Under the pieces are notes generated by a model, which ran no database searches, had not been told where the DNA came from, and saw only the letters and a program-made list of their open reading frames with translations. A stretch of 23,922 nt of DNA from Oxalobacteraceae bacterium (lineage in GTDB: Bacteria; Pseudomonadota; Gammaproteobacteria; Burkholderiales; Burkholderiaceae_D): the NCBI GenBank assembly GCA_027485535.1, contig JAIXQV010000164.1:1-23922 (forward strand), given 5' to 3'. The position numbers and the translations under genes are program-made. Position 1 is the first letter of the stretch. The number at the start of each line of letters is the position of its first letter. Below are positions 1-7,069 of this stretch, in pieces.

Positions 1-128
1 TCCGGGAAATTCACCCCGGCGGCCATGATGTCCACCAATACCTCGCCCGCATTGGGCTGTGGTTCGGGCAATGTCTCGACGCTCAGTGAATCTGGCGGGC
101 CCCACGCTTTGCACACTACGGCTTTCAT
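1..128 (-). CDS. NAD(P)H:quinone oxidoreductase / zinc-type alcohol dehydrogenase-like protein, N-terminal part
   Basis: Only the first 42 codons lie in the window; the gene runs off the left edge. The start ATG is at 128 on the minus strand, 20 bp after the stop of the enoyl-CoA hydratase gene, so the two are probably cotranscribed. The N-terminus (MKAVVCKAWG, then PDSL, then PxPxAGEVLV, then AAGVNFP) has the opening beta-strand pattern of the GroES-like domain of medium-chain dehydrogenases, and the AGVNFPD-type segment is typical of the quinone oxidoreductase branch, which lacks catalytic zinc. Members reduce quinones or enoyl groups with NADPH. The NADPH-binding domain is outside the window, so the exact subfamily is inferred. 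The neighbour suggests a role in fatty-acid or aromatic acyl-CoA metabolism. Confidence 0.75.
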   Translation of the reverse strand, partial: MKAVVCKAWGPPDSLSVETLPEPQPNAGEVLVDIMAAGVNFP

Positions 129-148
129 TTGTCTGGCCCTTGTTCGGT

Positions 149-928
149 TCATAAAAATTTCGGCGCGCGCTTTTCGAGGAAGGCACGAATGCCCTCGCGC
201 GCATCATCGGTCGCGCCCGAGGCGAGCATGCTCTCGCGCTCCATATCAAAGTGGGCATGCAAGCCATGGTGCTGCGCAGCCTCGATCAGGCTCTTGATAC
301 GTGCCAAAGCTTGCTGTGGCCCCTGCGCGAGTTTCTGCGCCAGGGCGCGTGCTTTGTCCTGTAGTTCGTGGTCTGGGTAAACTTCGTCCACCAAACCAAT
401 CGCACGGCATTCTGCTGCGGTAAACGGCCGGTTGGTCAGAAACACCTCTTTCGCCTTGGCCGCGCCGGCACGACGAGTGATGAACCACGAGCCACCCACA
501 TCAGGGGTGAGGCCAATCGCGGAATAACCACCACGCAGCTTCATCGACTCTGCGGCGAGCACGATATCACCACACAATCCAAAACCAATGCCACCGCCAC
601 CGACCGGGCCATTGATGGCACACACAATCGGCATCGGCAGCAAGGTCAGCAATTTCATTGCTTCGAGTACCGGATCGAGCAGCTCCTCAAGCACCTGGGT
701 CAAGGGGCGCGAAGTGTCCGCAAAGGCGTTGATATCGCCACCTGCACAGAACTGCTTGCCCTCACCAGTGATCAGTACCGCGCGCACCGAGCCATCCGAT
801 GCAATGGTTTGCACGGCCGAGGCAAACGCACGCGCCATGGCCAAGTCCAGCACATTGGCGCGTTCTGGCGCGCTGAAGGTCATGGTGGCGAGCCCATGCT
901 CGATCTGCAGTTTCAAGGGGGATGTCAT
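149..928 (-). CDS. Enoyl-CoA hydratase/isomerase family protein
   Basis: A 259-residue crotonase-fold protein of normal family length. The oxyanion-hole motif CAGGD is at residues 61-65 and the second one, GPVGGGG, at 107-113. Both catalytic glutamates of classical hydratases (Glu144 and Glu164 of the rat enzyme) appear to be missing: by my alignment the positions hold Gly and Tyr. An Asp in IGLTPDVGG (about residue 143) lies where PaaG-type isomerases carry their acid, so a delta3-delta2 or PaaG-like isomerase is more likely than a classical hydratase. The start is the ATG at 928, preceded by GGAG at a workable distance. It lies just upstream of the quinone-oxidoreductase-like gene on the same strand. 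The acyl-CoA substrate cannot be told from the sequence. Confidence 0.88.
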   Translation of the reverse strand: MTSPLKLQIEHGLATMTFSAPERANVLDLAMARAFASAVQTIASDGSVRAVLITGEGKQFCAGGDINAFADTSRPLTQVLEELLDPVLEAMKLLTLLPMPIVCAINGPVGGGGIGFGLCGDIVLAAESMKLRGGYSAIGLTPDVGGSWFITRRAGAAKAKEVFLTNRPFTAAECRAIGLVDEVYPDHELQDKARALAQKLAQGPQQALARIKSLIEAAQHHGLHAHFDMERESMLASGATDDAREGIRAFLEKRAPKFL

Positions 929-1023
929 CGGATAGGCTCCGCAGGCGTGCTTGTGTGGGTTGATTTACAGCCAAGACCCAGATTTTAACAAAGGGGAGCG
1001 CGGTGAACGGAGGGAGCCCCATG

Positions 1024-1046
1024 AAAAAAGGGAGCCGAGGCTCCCT
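1024..1046 (-). terminator. Rho-independent terminator of the TonB receptor gene
   Basis: Read on the minus strand, an 8-bp GC-rich inverted repeat (AGGGAGCC with GGCTCCCT; the 2-nt gap means an effective 7-bp stem with a CGAG-type loop) is followed at once by six T. It lies 25 bp past the stop codon of the receptor gene and separates it from the downstream acyl-CoA genes. Confidence 0.88.
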
Positions 1047-1070
1047 ATGGGGGCAGTGCTGATGCTTGGG

Positions 1071-3434
1071 TCAGAACCGATACCGCAGGCCGACCATGAA
1101 ATTACGCGGGGCGCCGGGGGCGACGAAGCGGCTGACGTTGGGGCCAACGCTAGGATCACCGATCCGCGATCCGTCCGCGTTGAACATCGACATGGCCATC
1201 AGACCGTACGTCTCGAAGCGGGTATCGAGGACATTGTTGATACGGGCAAAGTAATCAAGACCCTTAGCCGCTTCATAATTTGCGTGGAGATTAAGCAGTA
1301 AATAACCCTTCACCTTAGCATTGGCCGCGATGCTTTCGTCATCCTCAGCGCCGATGCGGCCATCTTCATTACCCTGAGTTGTGATGCTCGAGGTCGCCAG
1401 CACGGAACCGCCCACCACAAATTTCGGCACCACACGCCAATCCGCATTCAGCCTAAGCGTATGGGCTGGTAAACCAGCGATCTTGGTTCCCGGATTGACT
1501 TGAATGTCACGCTCGCCACCAAACAAAATCTGCGAGGCTTGATAGCTTGCGTCGAGATAGCTATATGAAACTCGCAAATCGACTGCGCTTAGCGCGGTAA
1601 ATGCGCTAACGTCGATGCCTTGACGGCGGGTACGATCAAAATTCTTAAAATAGCCCAAGCCGTTGTTACTGACTGCGGTGAAAAGGATGTCATCACTGTT
1701 TTCTGAACGATACAGCGCGAGACTAAAACCAGATTGCTCCGTTACCTTCAACCTAAAACCACCCTCTACGGTTCGAGAAATTACTTGCTTTAAATACGGG
1801 TCGGCCTGTAGTCCAGTTGGCAGGCGACACAGATGTGTAGAGCTTGCACAGCCGAGCTCTATCGGGGTGGGCACCCGATTACTTTGAGACAGATTTCCAA
1901 AAAAAGATAATCCATCGTTCACTTTTTGTGTGACCCCAACTGACGGATTTAGACTGTTGTAGGTAAATCGGTCGGCCGTCTGCCGTGGAGTATCTAAATA
2001 TGATCCCGTTTGATCATCATGATAGGTACTCAACTTGTTATCAACCACCGCATGATTGAATCTGCCTGCCGCAGTGAGAAAAGTAGAATCGGAGATACTC
2101 CAAGTGTCAGACGCGTACAGCCCGACGGACGTGTTCTTACCGCGCATCCGAGCCTGATCTTCCGCCGGATCACAGCCAAACGGCGCTCGGGTGGTGCTAA
2201 TGTTTTCATCACAATCGGCTTGACTTGAGCCATAGCTCGAGCGACTAGCGTCTACTGCAGCACCGGTTGTCAATTGATGCTTGCCCATGAGTTTAGTCAG
2301 GTTTGCACTGGTGCCATAGCTAGTGGATGAAGTATTGGTATAGTTGAGCACTGCCTCATCTTCAAAGGCAGAACCATCTTCCTCGCGTTCTGCATCGCCA
2401 CCGATGGTGCGCCGTTTGCTCTGACGCACGTAGGCATTCATCGCAAGCTCAGTATCGCTGTCTAGCACCCTTTGAAAATTAAAGGTCAACTGATTCAATT
2501 CATTTTTAGTCCGATCGGGGTGGGTGTATACCCAACGACGATTCGACTCATACATGCCCGAACCTCGTACCCCGGACGCACCACCTGCCTCATCCTCAAT
2601 GTTGGATGCTGTACCGTAGTAGGTACTCGGTAGCAGCCCATTTCCCAGCAAGCTACTCCGTCCCGCTAACAACGACAGATCCCAATTACTGTCATCCTGC
2701 TGACGTCCTACTTTGGCAAACACATTGCCCAGTTGCCCGTTCGAGTAATCACGCCAGCCATCCTCACGGAAACCGGTCGCAGAAATGAAGTTGTGATACC
2801 CATCGTTGCTCTTACTACCGTAGGCGACATCAGCGCGCATACGACCAAAGCTACCTGCTTGCAGTTTGACTTCCGTTCCGGGCGCAGTAAGGCCGGACTT
2901 CGTAGTAAACGCCAACGCCCCACCGAGGGTATTCAAGCCATAAATCGGATTCGATCCGGGTACCAGGGTGACATTGTTGATCGCGGTTTCAGGGATCATG
3001 TCCCAGTTAACGACATCACCAAATGGCTCGTTGACACGAACGCCATCCAAGTAAACCGACATACCTTGAGAGGAACCAAGAATACCGGACAAGCGAAAGC
3101 CACGATAAGTAATATCCGCCTGAAATGGACTACCCTGCACCTCATTAATGTTCACACCCAGCAGATTGCGCGACATGTAGTCAGTGAGGTTGAGTGATTG
3201 CCCGCGATACAGCTGTTCATCGGTGACCGTCTGTACGTCGTAGGGTAATTTATCCTTCTCAATACCGATACCCGGTAACGGCGATGTACCAACTACTTCG
3301 ACTTCTTTCAGGCGCTGGCTATCGGTATTATTTTTCTCGTTATCTTGTGCAACTGCACCCTGCGCGCCAAATAAACCGGCAACCGAGAGGGCGATGACGG
3401 ACAAGCGGTATAGCGATCTTTTATTCTTATTCAT
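1071..3434 (-). CDS. TonB-dependent outer-membrane receptor, substrate unknown
   Basis: A 787-residue protein. It has a signal peptide (MNKNKRSLYRLSVIALSVAG, then an AVAQ cleavage region), a TonB-box-like stretch LKEVEVVG, a plug domain (YDVQTVTDEQL, YRGF, VYLDGVRVNEPFGDVVNWD, NPIYGLNTLGGAL), and a 22-strand-barrel-type C-terminal part ending in YRF, the usual terminal aromatic signal of outer-membrane proteins. I chose the ATG at 3434; the frame can be extended to a TTG at 3470, but that adds 12 residues before a good signal peptide. It is a single gene with its own terminator. Receptors of this class take up siderophores, cobalamin, metals or other ligands using TonB energy. No neighbouring transporter or biosynthesis gene indicates the ligand, and I see no convincing Fur box or cobalamin riboswitch upstream. 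Confidence 0.92.
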   Translation of the reverse strand: MNKNKRSLYRLSVIALSVAGLFGAQGAVAQDNEKNNTDSQRLKEVEVVGTSPLPGIGIEKDKLPYDVQTVTDEQLYRGQSLNLTDYMSRNLLGVNINEVQGSPFQADITYRGFRLSGILGSSQGMSVYLDGVRVNEPFGDVVNWDMIPETAINNVTLVPGSNPIYGLNTLGGALAFTTKSGLTAPGTEVKLQAGSFGRMRADVAYGSKSNDGYHNFISATGFREDGWRDYSNGQLGNVFAKVGRQQDDSNWDLSLLAGRSSLLGNGLLPSTYYGTASNIEDEAGGASGVRGSGMYESNRRWVYTHPDRTKNELNQLTFNFQRVLDSDTELAMNAYVRQSKRRTIGGDAEREEDGSAFEDEAVLNYTNTSSTSYGTSANLTKLMGKHQLTTGAAVDASRSSYGSSQADCDENISTTRAPFGCDPAEDQARMRGKNTSVGLYASDTWSISDSTFLTAAGRFNHAVVDNKLSTYHDDQTGSYLDTPRQTADRFTYNSLNPSVGVTQKVNDGLSFFGNLSQSNRVPTPIELGCASSTHLCRLPTGLQADPYLKQVISRTVEGGFRLKVTEQSGFSLALYRSENSDDILFTAVSNNGLGYFKNFDRTRRQGIDVSAFTALSAVDLRVSYSYLDASYQASQILFGGERDIQVNPGTKIAGLPAHTLRLNADWRVVPKFVVGGSVLATSSITTQGNEDGRIGAEDDESIAANAKVKGYLLLNLHANYEAAKGLDYFARINNVLDTRFETYGLMAMSMFNADGSRIGDPSVGPNVSRFVAPGAPRNFMVGLRYRF

Positions 3435-3746
3435 GGAAATATTCTCAAGCGGTAGCGCCAGCGCGCTCAATTAATTAATGAGGGAGCAATTCTAATTGTT
3501 CCCCAAGGCAATTTTCTCGGGAAAACTTCCCAATCCATGCCGAATTAATGAGGTTTTATCTGGCTTAGCTTAGATCGGGAATTTCTCCCCTAGGCAGTCG
3601 CCAAGCGGGCGGCTAAAGTGAGCCCGAATCCGTTCGATTCCTTCCTCAATTAAATGGCGCAAGCCGAGCACTAGGGTTTATGGCGACGCCGACCGCGTCG
3701 CCATTTTTTTGTACTATGGCGTCTGAGATCGCCAACCAGCTACGCC
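3435..3746. other. Intergenic region between divergent TonB receptor and response regulator genes; structured
   Basis: This 312-bp stretch must hold both divergent promoters. It contains several short inverted repeats: CAATT-CT-AATTG at 3487-3498, GGGAA-AAC-TTCCC at 3519-3531, CGGGC/GCCCG around 3606-3626, and GAATC-CGTTC-GATTC around 3625-3639. It ends in a strong plus-strand terminator at 3681-3710. No open frame of note is present. The structures suggest a 5' leader or a small RNA on the plus strand, but I recognise no known riboswitch or RNA family. Confidence 0.5.
3681..3710 (+). terminator. Orphan intrinsic terminator upstream of the response regulator
   Basis: A perfect 9-bp stem (TGGCGACGC with GCGTCGCCA, 5-nt loop) is followed by seven T. 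It ends 36 bp before the response regulator start at 3747. There is no annotated plus-strand gene upstream for it to terminate, because the gene to the left runs on the minus strand. It therefore ends either a small RNA or a leader transcript (attenuation). An alternative pairing of GACGCC at 3685-3690 with GGCGTC at 3718-3723 is possible. On the minus strand it has no T-tract. Confidence 0.8.
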
Positions 3747-4385
3747 ATGACCCACCCGCAGAAAATTTCCGTCATTCTGGTCGATGACCACGCCGTGGTA
3801 CGCGCCGGGTACAAGCGCTATATCGAACTCGATGAGCAGCTCAGCGTCGTTGGCGAAGCGTCAACCGGTGAAGAGGCCTATGCACTGCTGGAACGGCAAG
3901 GTGCAGATGTGCTGGTGATGGATTTGTCGATGCCGGGCCAAGGCGGCTTCGAGAGTTTGCGCCGGATTCTCAACCGTTACCCGCAGCAGAAAGTACTGAT
4001 CTTCTCGATGCATGAAAATGCCTCGATCGCCAACCAGGCACTGCGGCTCGGCGCTGTCGGTTACCTCACCAAGAGCATGGCACCGGACCAGATCATCGCA
4101 GCGATTCACGACGCGATGCGCGGCGAAAAGCCGGTCGCGCCCGAGCTGAAATCTGCATTGGATGAGTTGAATGCCCCAGCGTTACCGCACCACGACTTGT
4201 TGCCGCGCGAGTTTGAGGTACTCGTCATGCTGGCCTCGGGCGACAGCATCGATAGCATCAGCACCCGGCTCCATCTGAGCCCGAAAACCGCTTCGAACTA
4301 TCAGGCCAATATTCGCAAAAAGCTAGGGGTTAGCTCAGCAATGGAATTGCAGCGCTACGCGAAAGATCACGGGCTTGTATCCTGA
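3747..4385 (+). CDS. NarL/FixJ-family response regulator
   Basis: A 212-residue protein with an N-terminal receiver domain and a C-terminal LuxR-type HTH. The acidic pair is D13-D14, the phosphoacceptor D59 (VMDLSMPG), the switch Ser S87, and the conserved Lys K109 (YLTKS). The HTH follows at about 150-205 (LLPREFEVLVMLASG ... IDSISTRLHLSPKTASNYQANIRKKLGV). All key residues are present, so it should be a phosphorylation-controlled DNA-binding regulator. Its likely partner is the histidine kinase on the opposite strand, whose last 18 codons overlap this gene's 3' end by 56 bp. The shine-dalgarno is weak, and a terminator lies 36 bp upstream, so expression may depend on readthrough or on a promoter within 3711-3746. 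Target genes are unknown; the divergent TonB receptor and the adjacent glycosyltransferase operon are candidates. Confidence 0.92.
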   Translation: MTHPQKISVILVDDHAVVRAGYKRYIELDEQLSVVGEASTGEEAYALLERQGADVLVMDLSMPGQGGFESLRRILNRYPQQKVLIFSMHENASIANQALRLGAVGYLTKSMAPDQIIAAIHDAMRGEKPVAPELKSALDELNAPALPHHDLLPREFEVLVMLASGDSIDSISTRLHLSPKTASNYQANIRKKLGVSSAMELQRYAKDHGLVS

Positions 4386-5766
4386 GCATCTCCTCTGCAG
4401 CTGCATTCAGTGGAAAAATCGCACGCAATGACAGCCCATGCGGATCGGCGTTCTCAATCGCTATCCGCCCCTGATTCGCTAGAACTCGCTCACGAATACC
4501 TGCCAGTCCGATTCCCCGAGCCGATGATGCATTAATGGCGCTGATTTGCGACACCCCATCAGCAAGGCCGCGACCGTTGTCGATCACATCCAGCGAGAGT
4601 GTTCCCAAAGGCTCATCGACGCGCACTGTGATATCCACCCGTGTCGCCTCAGCATGGCGCATCACGTTCGTTAATGCTTCTTGGGTGATGCGGTAGACCG
4701 CCACCGCCAGACGCTGCGGTATCTGCACATCGCCCAGCGATACTGACAAATGGCACTCCAGCGTATTGTCATTACGCTGCTGACGTTGTCGGACCAGATC
4801 ACGCAGCGCCTGCTCGAGCGCAATCTGACGCTCTTCGCCGCCTTGCAACCCGTAAGGCCGCAACTGTGCTAACAGGCTACGCAGTTGTGTGAGGATGCTG
4901 CCACTGTTGTCAACAACGGCGCGGGCACAATCTTCCAGCGCCGGCTGACCACTGGTTTGCTTCAACAAGTACGAGGCATCTACCTGTACCGCAGTCAGCA
5001 GCTGGCCGAATTCGTCATGTAATTCATGCGCCAAGCGTCGCCGCTCATCCTCCTGCACATCCTGCAAGCGATGTAGTAACTCATGTTGCTTGGCGTGCTC
5101 TCGCGTGAGTGCTTGCGCCAGATGGTTCAAAGCTTGCGCAATCTGGTCGAGCTCACGCACACCATTGGTTTTAATCGGCGATACGTAGTCGCCGGCTTCG
5201 ATTCTGGCAATGCCTGACAGAATATTCGACATTGGTGCGAGTGCGTGTCGCACACTAATCCATAACGCAATAATCAAGGCCAGAGTGATTGCACCAAACA
5301 AAGCGAATTGCATGAGCGCCGAATTAATCGCCTCTGTACTTTCGGACTGCGGCTGTGGTTCAAGCACCACCATCAATGATCGCCCATCCGCGCCCGGCAA
5401 GGGCAACCGGTAGGGCGTCATATGTTCACCTCGCAGCAACCAGTCACTGACGATGGTGTGTATCTTTTCCGGCGCAACCGTCGGTTCGCGAGTCAGCCGT
5501 TGGCCTTCGGCATTGAATAGCGCAACATGAAAATGCCGCAAACCGCCGTCGGCGTTCAACTTGTCGATAGCATTGACCTGGCGCTCAATCGGCAGCTCGC
5601 GGTTGATATCTTCAATCAAGGCCAATAACTGGCCAATATACTTACTGCTGTCGACCTCGTCTTGAATGTCTTGCCGCGCAATCAGTAGCGTAGCGAGCAA
5701 TGCGATCGCCATCATGAGACTGCCAACGATCATCATTCTGGATAGCAAACGCGTGACCAGTTGCAT
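4330..5766 (-). CDS. Membrane-bound sensor histidine kinase, NarX/UhpB (HisKA_3) type
   Basis: A 478-residue kinase. One transmembrane helix lies at about 10-30 and a second at about 152-172. The periplasmic domain between them (DEVDSSKYIGQLLALI ... INRELPIERQ) resembles the LapD/MoxY N-terminal sensor domain. A HAMP region follows (about 172-225), then the HisKA_3 dimerisation domain with the phosphorylated His H250 in RRRLAHELHDEFGQ, and a HATPase with N-box N367 (QEALTNVMRHA) and G1 box DNGRG at 396-400. The ATG at 5766 has GGAG upstream. The gene lies 56 bp downstream of the deacetylase gene on the same strand, so it may be transcribed with the glycosyltransferase operon. Its 3' end overlaps the opposing response regulator, its presumed partner. 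The signal is unknown. Confidence 0.92.
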   Translation of the reverse strand: MQLVTRLLSRMMIVGSLMMAIALLATLLIARQDIQDEVDSSKYIGQLLALIEDINRELPIERQVNAIDKLNADGGLRHFHVALFNAEGQRLTREPTVAPEKIHTIVSDWLLRGEHMTPYRLPLPGADGRSLMVVLEPQPQSESTEAINSALMQFALFGAITLALIIALWISVRHALAPMSNILSGIARIEAGDYVSPIKTNGVRELDQIAQALNHLAQALTREHAKQHELLHRLQDVQEDERRRLAHELHDEFGQLLTAVQVDASYLLKQTSGQPALEDCARAVVDNSGSILTQLRSLLAQLRPYGLQGGEERQIALEQALRDLVRQRQQRNDNTLECHLSVSLGDVQIPQRLAVAVYRITQEALTNVMRHAEATRVDITVRVDEPLGTLSLDVIDNGRGLADGVSQISAINASSARGIGLAGIRERVLANQGRIAIENADPHGLSLRAIFPLNAAAEEMLRIQARDLSRSAAIPLLS

Positions 5767-5822
5767 GAAAAATCTCCGTTAGGGGCAAGGCCCGCTGAAG
5801 GTGAAAACTGTAAGTACGAGAA

Positions 5823-6686
5823 TTAAACAGCGGATGACAGGCGTGCCAGTCGAACACCCGCTGACTGCAGACGATCAGTGAATTGCGGACTTTGAAGGTG
5901 CTGAAGCTCAGCATAACGCGCGTCGCGAATCGGGTCGCTGACGTCACTGCTCTGCTCACCCGGATGCACCATGATCAGCGTACCGGTGGGAAGTTGTCGT
6001 AGCCAGCCATCCATCCGCTCAGGGAAGTTTGCGGCCGGTGTCAGTGCGTACAAACCAGCAAATCCCGCTGGGTAGCGCAGACCGGCATTCTCGAGACATG
6101 CGGCAAAACCGCTAGTGGCCGTGCGCAGCACCCAAGCCTTGAGGGGCACTTGCCCGTTATCGAGTAACTGATCGGGTGCACGCACCCATGGCTTAGCCTG
6201 CGCTTGCCAATATTCCGCAATCACTTCCACCAACATCTCACGGATAACCGCAAATGCATGCACATGCTGATGCCCATCGAGATAATCGGGCAAGCGACCC
6301 ATATGTTTTACGAATAAATCAATCTGCTGACGAAACGACGTACGCACAGCTTGTCGATCTACCCACGCAAGAGGCGTACTCACAAGCCAAGCAGCAAGTG
6401 GGCGCACATAGGTATCACGATCGAAGCGATGCGTGAGATTGAGATGCAAACCAATATCTGCGGTCTGATGATGTGCCTTTAGCGCTGGCGCGCCTACTGC
6501 CCAGGCAGGGCCTTGCGACATCACCGACACCGCAGCAAGTCGATTCAGACTTAATAGCGCCAAGATCCCTTGGTTAATCTCGGTGGACTGACCAAAGTCG
6601 TCGGCGCACAAGGTCAGCGTGCGCGCGGTGGCTTGACTACTGGTGGCTTGACTCGTGGTGGCCTGACTCATTGCGGCTTGACTCAT
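5823..6686 (-). CDS. YdjC/ChbG/HpnK-family carbohydrate deacetylase-like protein
   Basis: A 287-residue protein with the family's metal-binding motifs: DDFG at about 29-32, HLNLTH, and DGHQHVHAF; a third region is IMVHPGE near the C-terminus. Members remove acetyl groups from N-acetylated sugars (ChbG acts on chitobiose) or act in hopanoid modification (HpnK). I chose the ATG at 6686 because its ATGA overlaps the gtrA stop exactly. An in-frame ATG at 6713 would extend it by 9 residues into gtrA, and another ATG at 6671 would also serve. The first 20 residues are four copies of a five-residue repeat ending in SQA plus one residue, encoded by a 15-bp DNA repeat. The context with a GT2 transferase and a GtrA protein suggests a lipid-linked or envelope sugar substrate. 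Start is less certain than function. Confidence 0.82.
   Translation of the reverse strand: MSQAAMSQATTSQATSSQATARTLTLCADDFGQSTEINQGILALLSLNRLAAVSVMSQGPAWAVGAPALKAHHQTADIGLHLNLTHRFDRDTYVRPLAAWLVSTPLAWVDRQAVRTSFRQQIDLFVKHMGRLPDYLDGHQHVHAFAVIREMLVEVIAEYWQAQAKPWVRAPDQLLDNGQVPLKAWVLRTATSGFAACLENAGLRYPAGFAGLYALTPAANFPERMDGWLRQLPTGTLIMVHPGEQSSDVSDPIRDARYAELQHLQSPQFTDRLQSAGVRLARLSSAV
6627..6686. repeat. Four-copy 15-bp tandem repeat at the deacetylase start codon
   Basis: Units begin at 6627, 6642, 6657 and 6672 and share the core GGCTTGACT or GGCCTGACT. On the minus strand each encodes x-S-Q-A-x. The repeat includes the start codon of the deacetylase gene, overlaps the gtrA stop codon, and supplies a second in-frame ATG at 6671. 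Because the unit is a multiple of three, copy-number change would alter N-terminal length without shifting frame. Confidence 0.9.
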
Positions 6687-7069
6687 ACTTGTTCTTCGCC
6701 GGCAAATGCCCACTGCCGGGCTGAAACGAAGGTGAGCGCCGCCACCGCGACGAGCACTATGGCGAGTGCTACACGGTAGTCAAGTTCGGTAAAGTGCAGT
6801 AGCAGCGCGTACAGGGCTTCGTTCACTAAAAAACTACTCAGCGCCACCAAAAAAAAGCGTCGACGCGAACGCGCCACGGGCGCATCAGCCGCGCTGAAGG
6901 TGAAACGATGGTGTCCCAGATGACTGACTTGAAATGCCAACAAAAAGCCAACAATATTCGCCAACAGTGGCGGCAAGCCCAGCGGCACCAACACCAAGGC
7001 AACGCTGCCAAGATGCACCAGCATCGCGCTGACTCCCACGATGCCAAACCACAGCAATTCGCGGCTCAT
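6683..7069 (-). CDS. GtrA-family membrane protein
   Basis: A 128-residue protein with four predicted transmembrane helices (about 7-27, 32-52, 73-93 and 98-118). It carries the family pattern: a first helix following ELLWFGIVGVSA, a conserved ANIVGFLLAFQVSHLGHHRFTF segment, and a C-terminal RQWAFAGEE. GtrA proteins are thought to flip or help flip polyprenyl-phosphate-linked sugars across the inner membrane. It begins with an ATGA overlap with the stop of the glycosyltransferase gene and ends with an ATGA overlap with the deacetylase start, a strong sign of translational coupling in one operon. The His-rich loop (HLGHHRF) is normal for the family. Sugar identity is unknown. Confidence 0.88.
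   Translation of the reverse strand: MSRELLWFGIVGVSAMLVHLGSVALVLVPLGLPPLLANIVGFLLAFQVSHLGHHRFTFSAADAPVARSRRRFFLVALSSFLVNEALYALLLHFTELDYRVALAIVLVAVAALTFVSARQWAFAGEEQV

Noticed and set aside
3435..3470. TTG start for the TonB receptor
   Set aside because: It would place 12 residues in front of a complete signal peptide that starts at the ATG at 3434.
3595..3645. tRNA-like sequence (D-arm-like GCCAAGCGG and T-arm-like GTTCGATTCC)
   Set aside because: The T-arm would have a five-base loop, there is no anticodon arm of proper length, and no acceptor pairing or CCA end is visible.
3480..3700. Cobalamin riboswitch upstream of the TonB receptor (minus strand)
   Set aside because: Some short stretches are reminiscent (GACTGCC, AAGCCAGATAAAACC), but the conserved B12-box and core segments do not line up in order.
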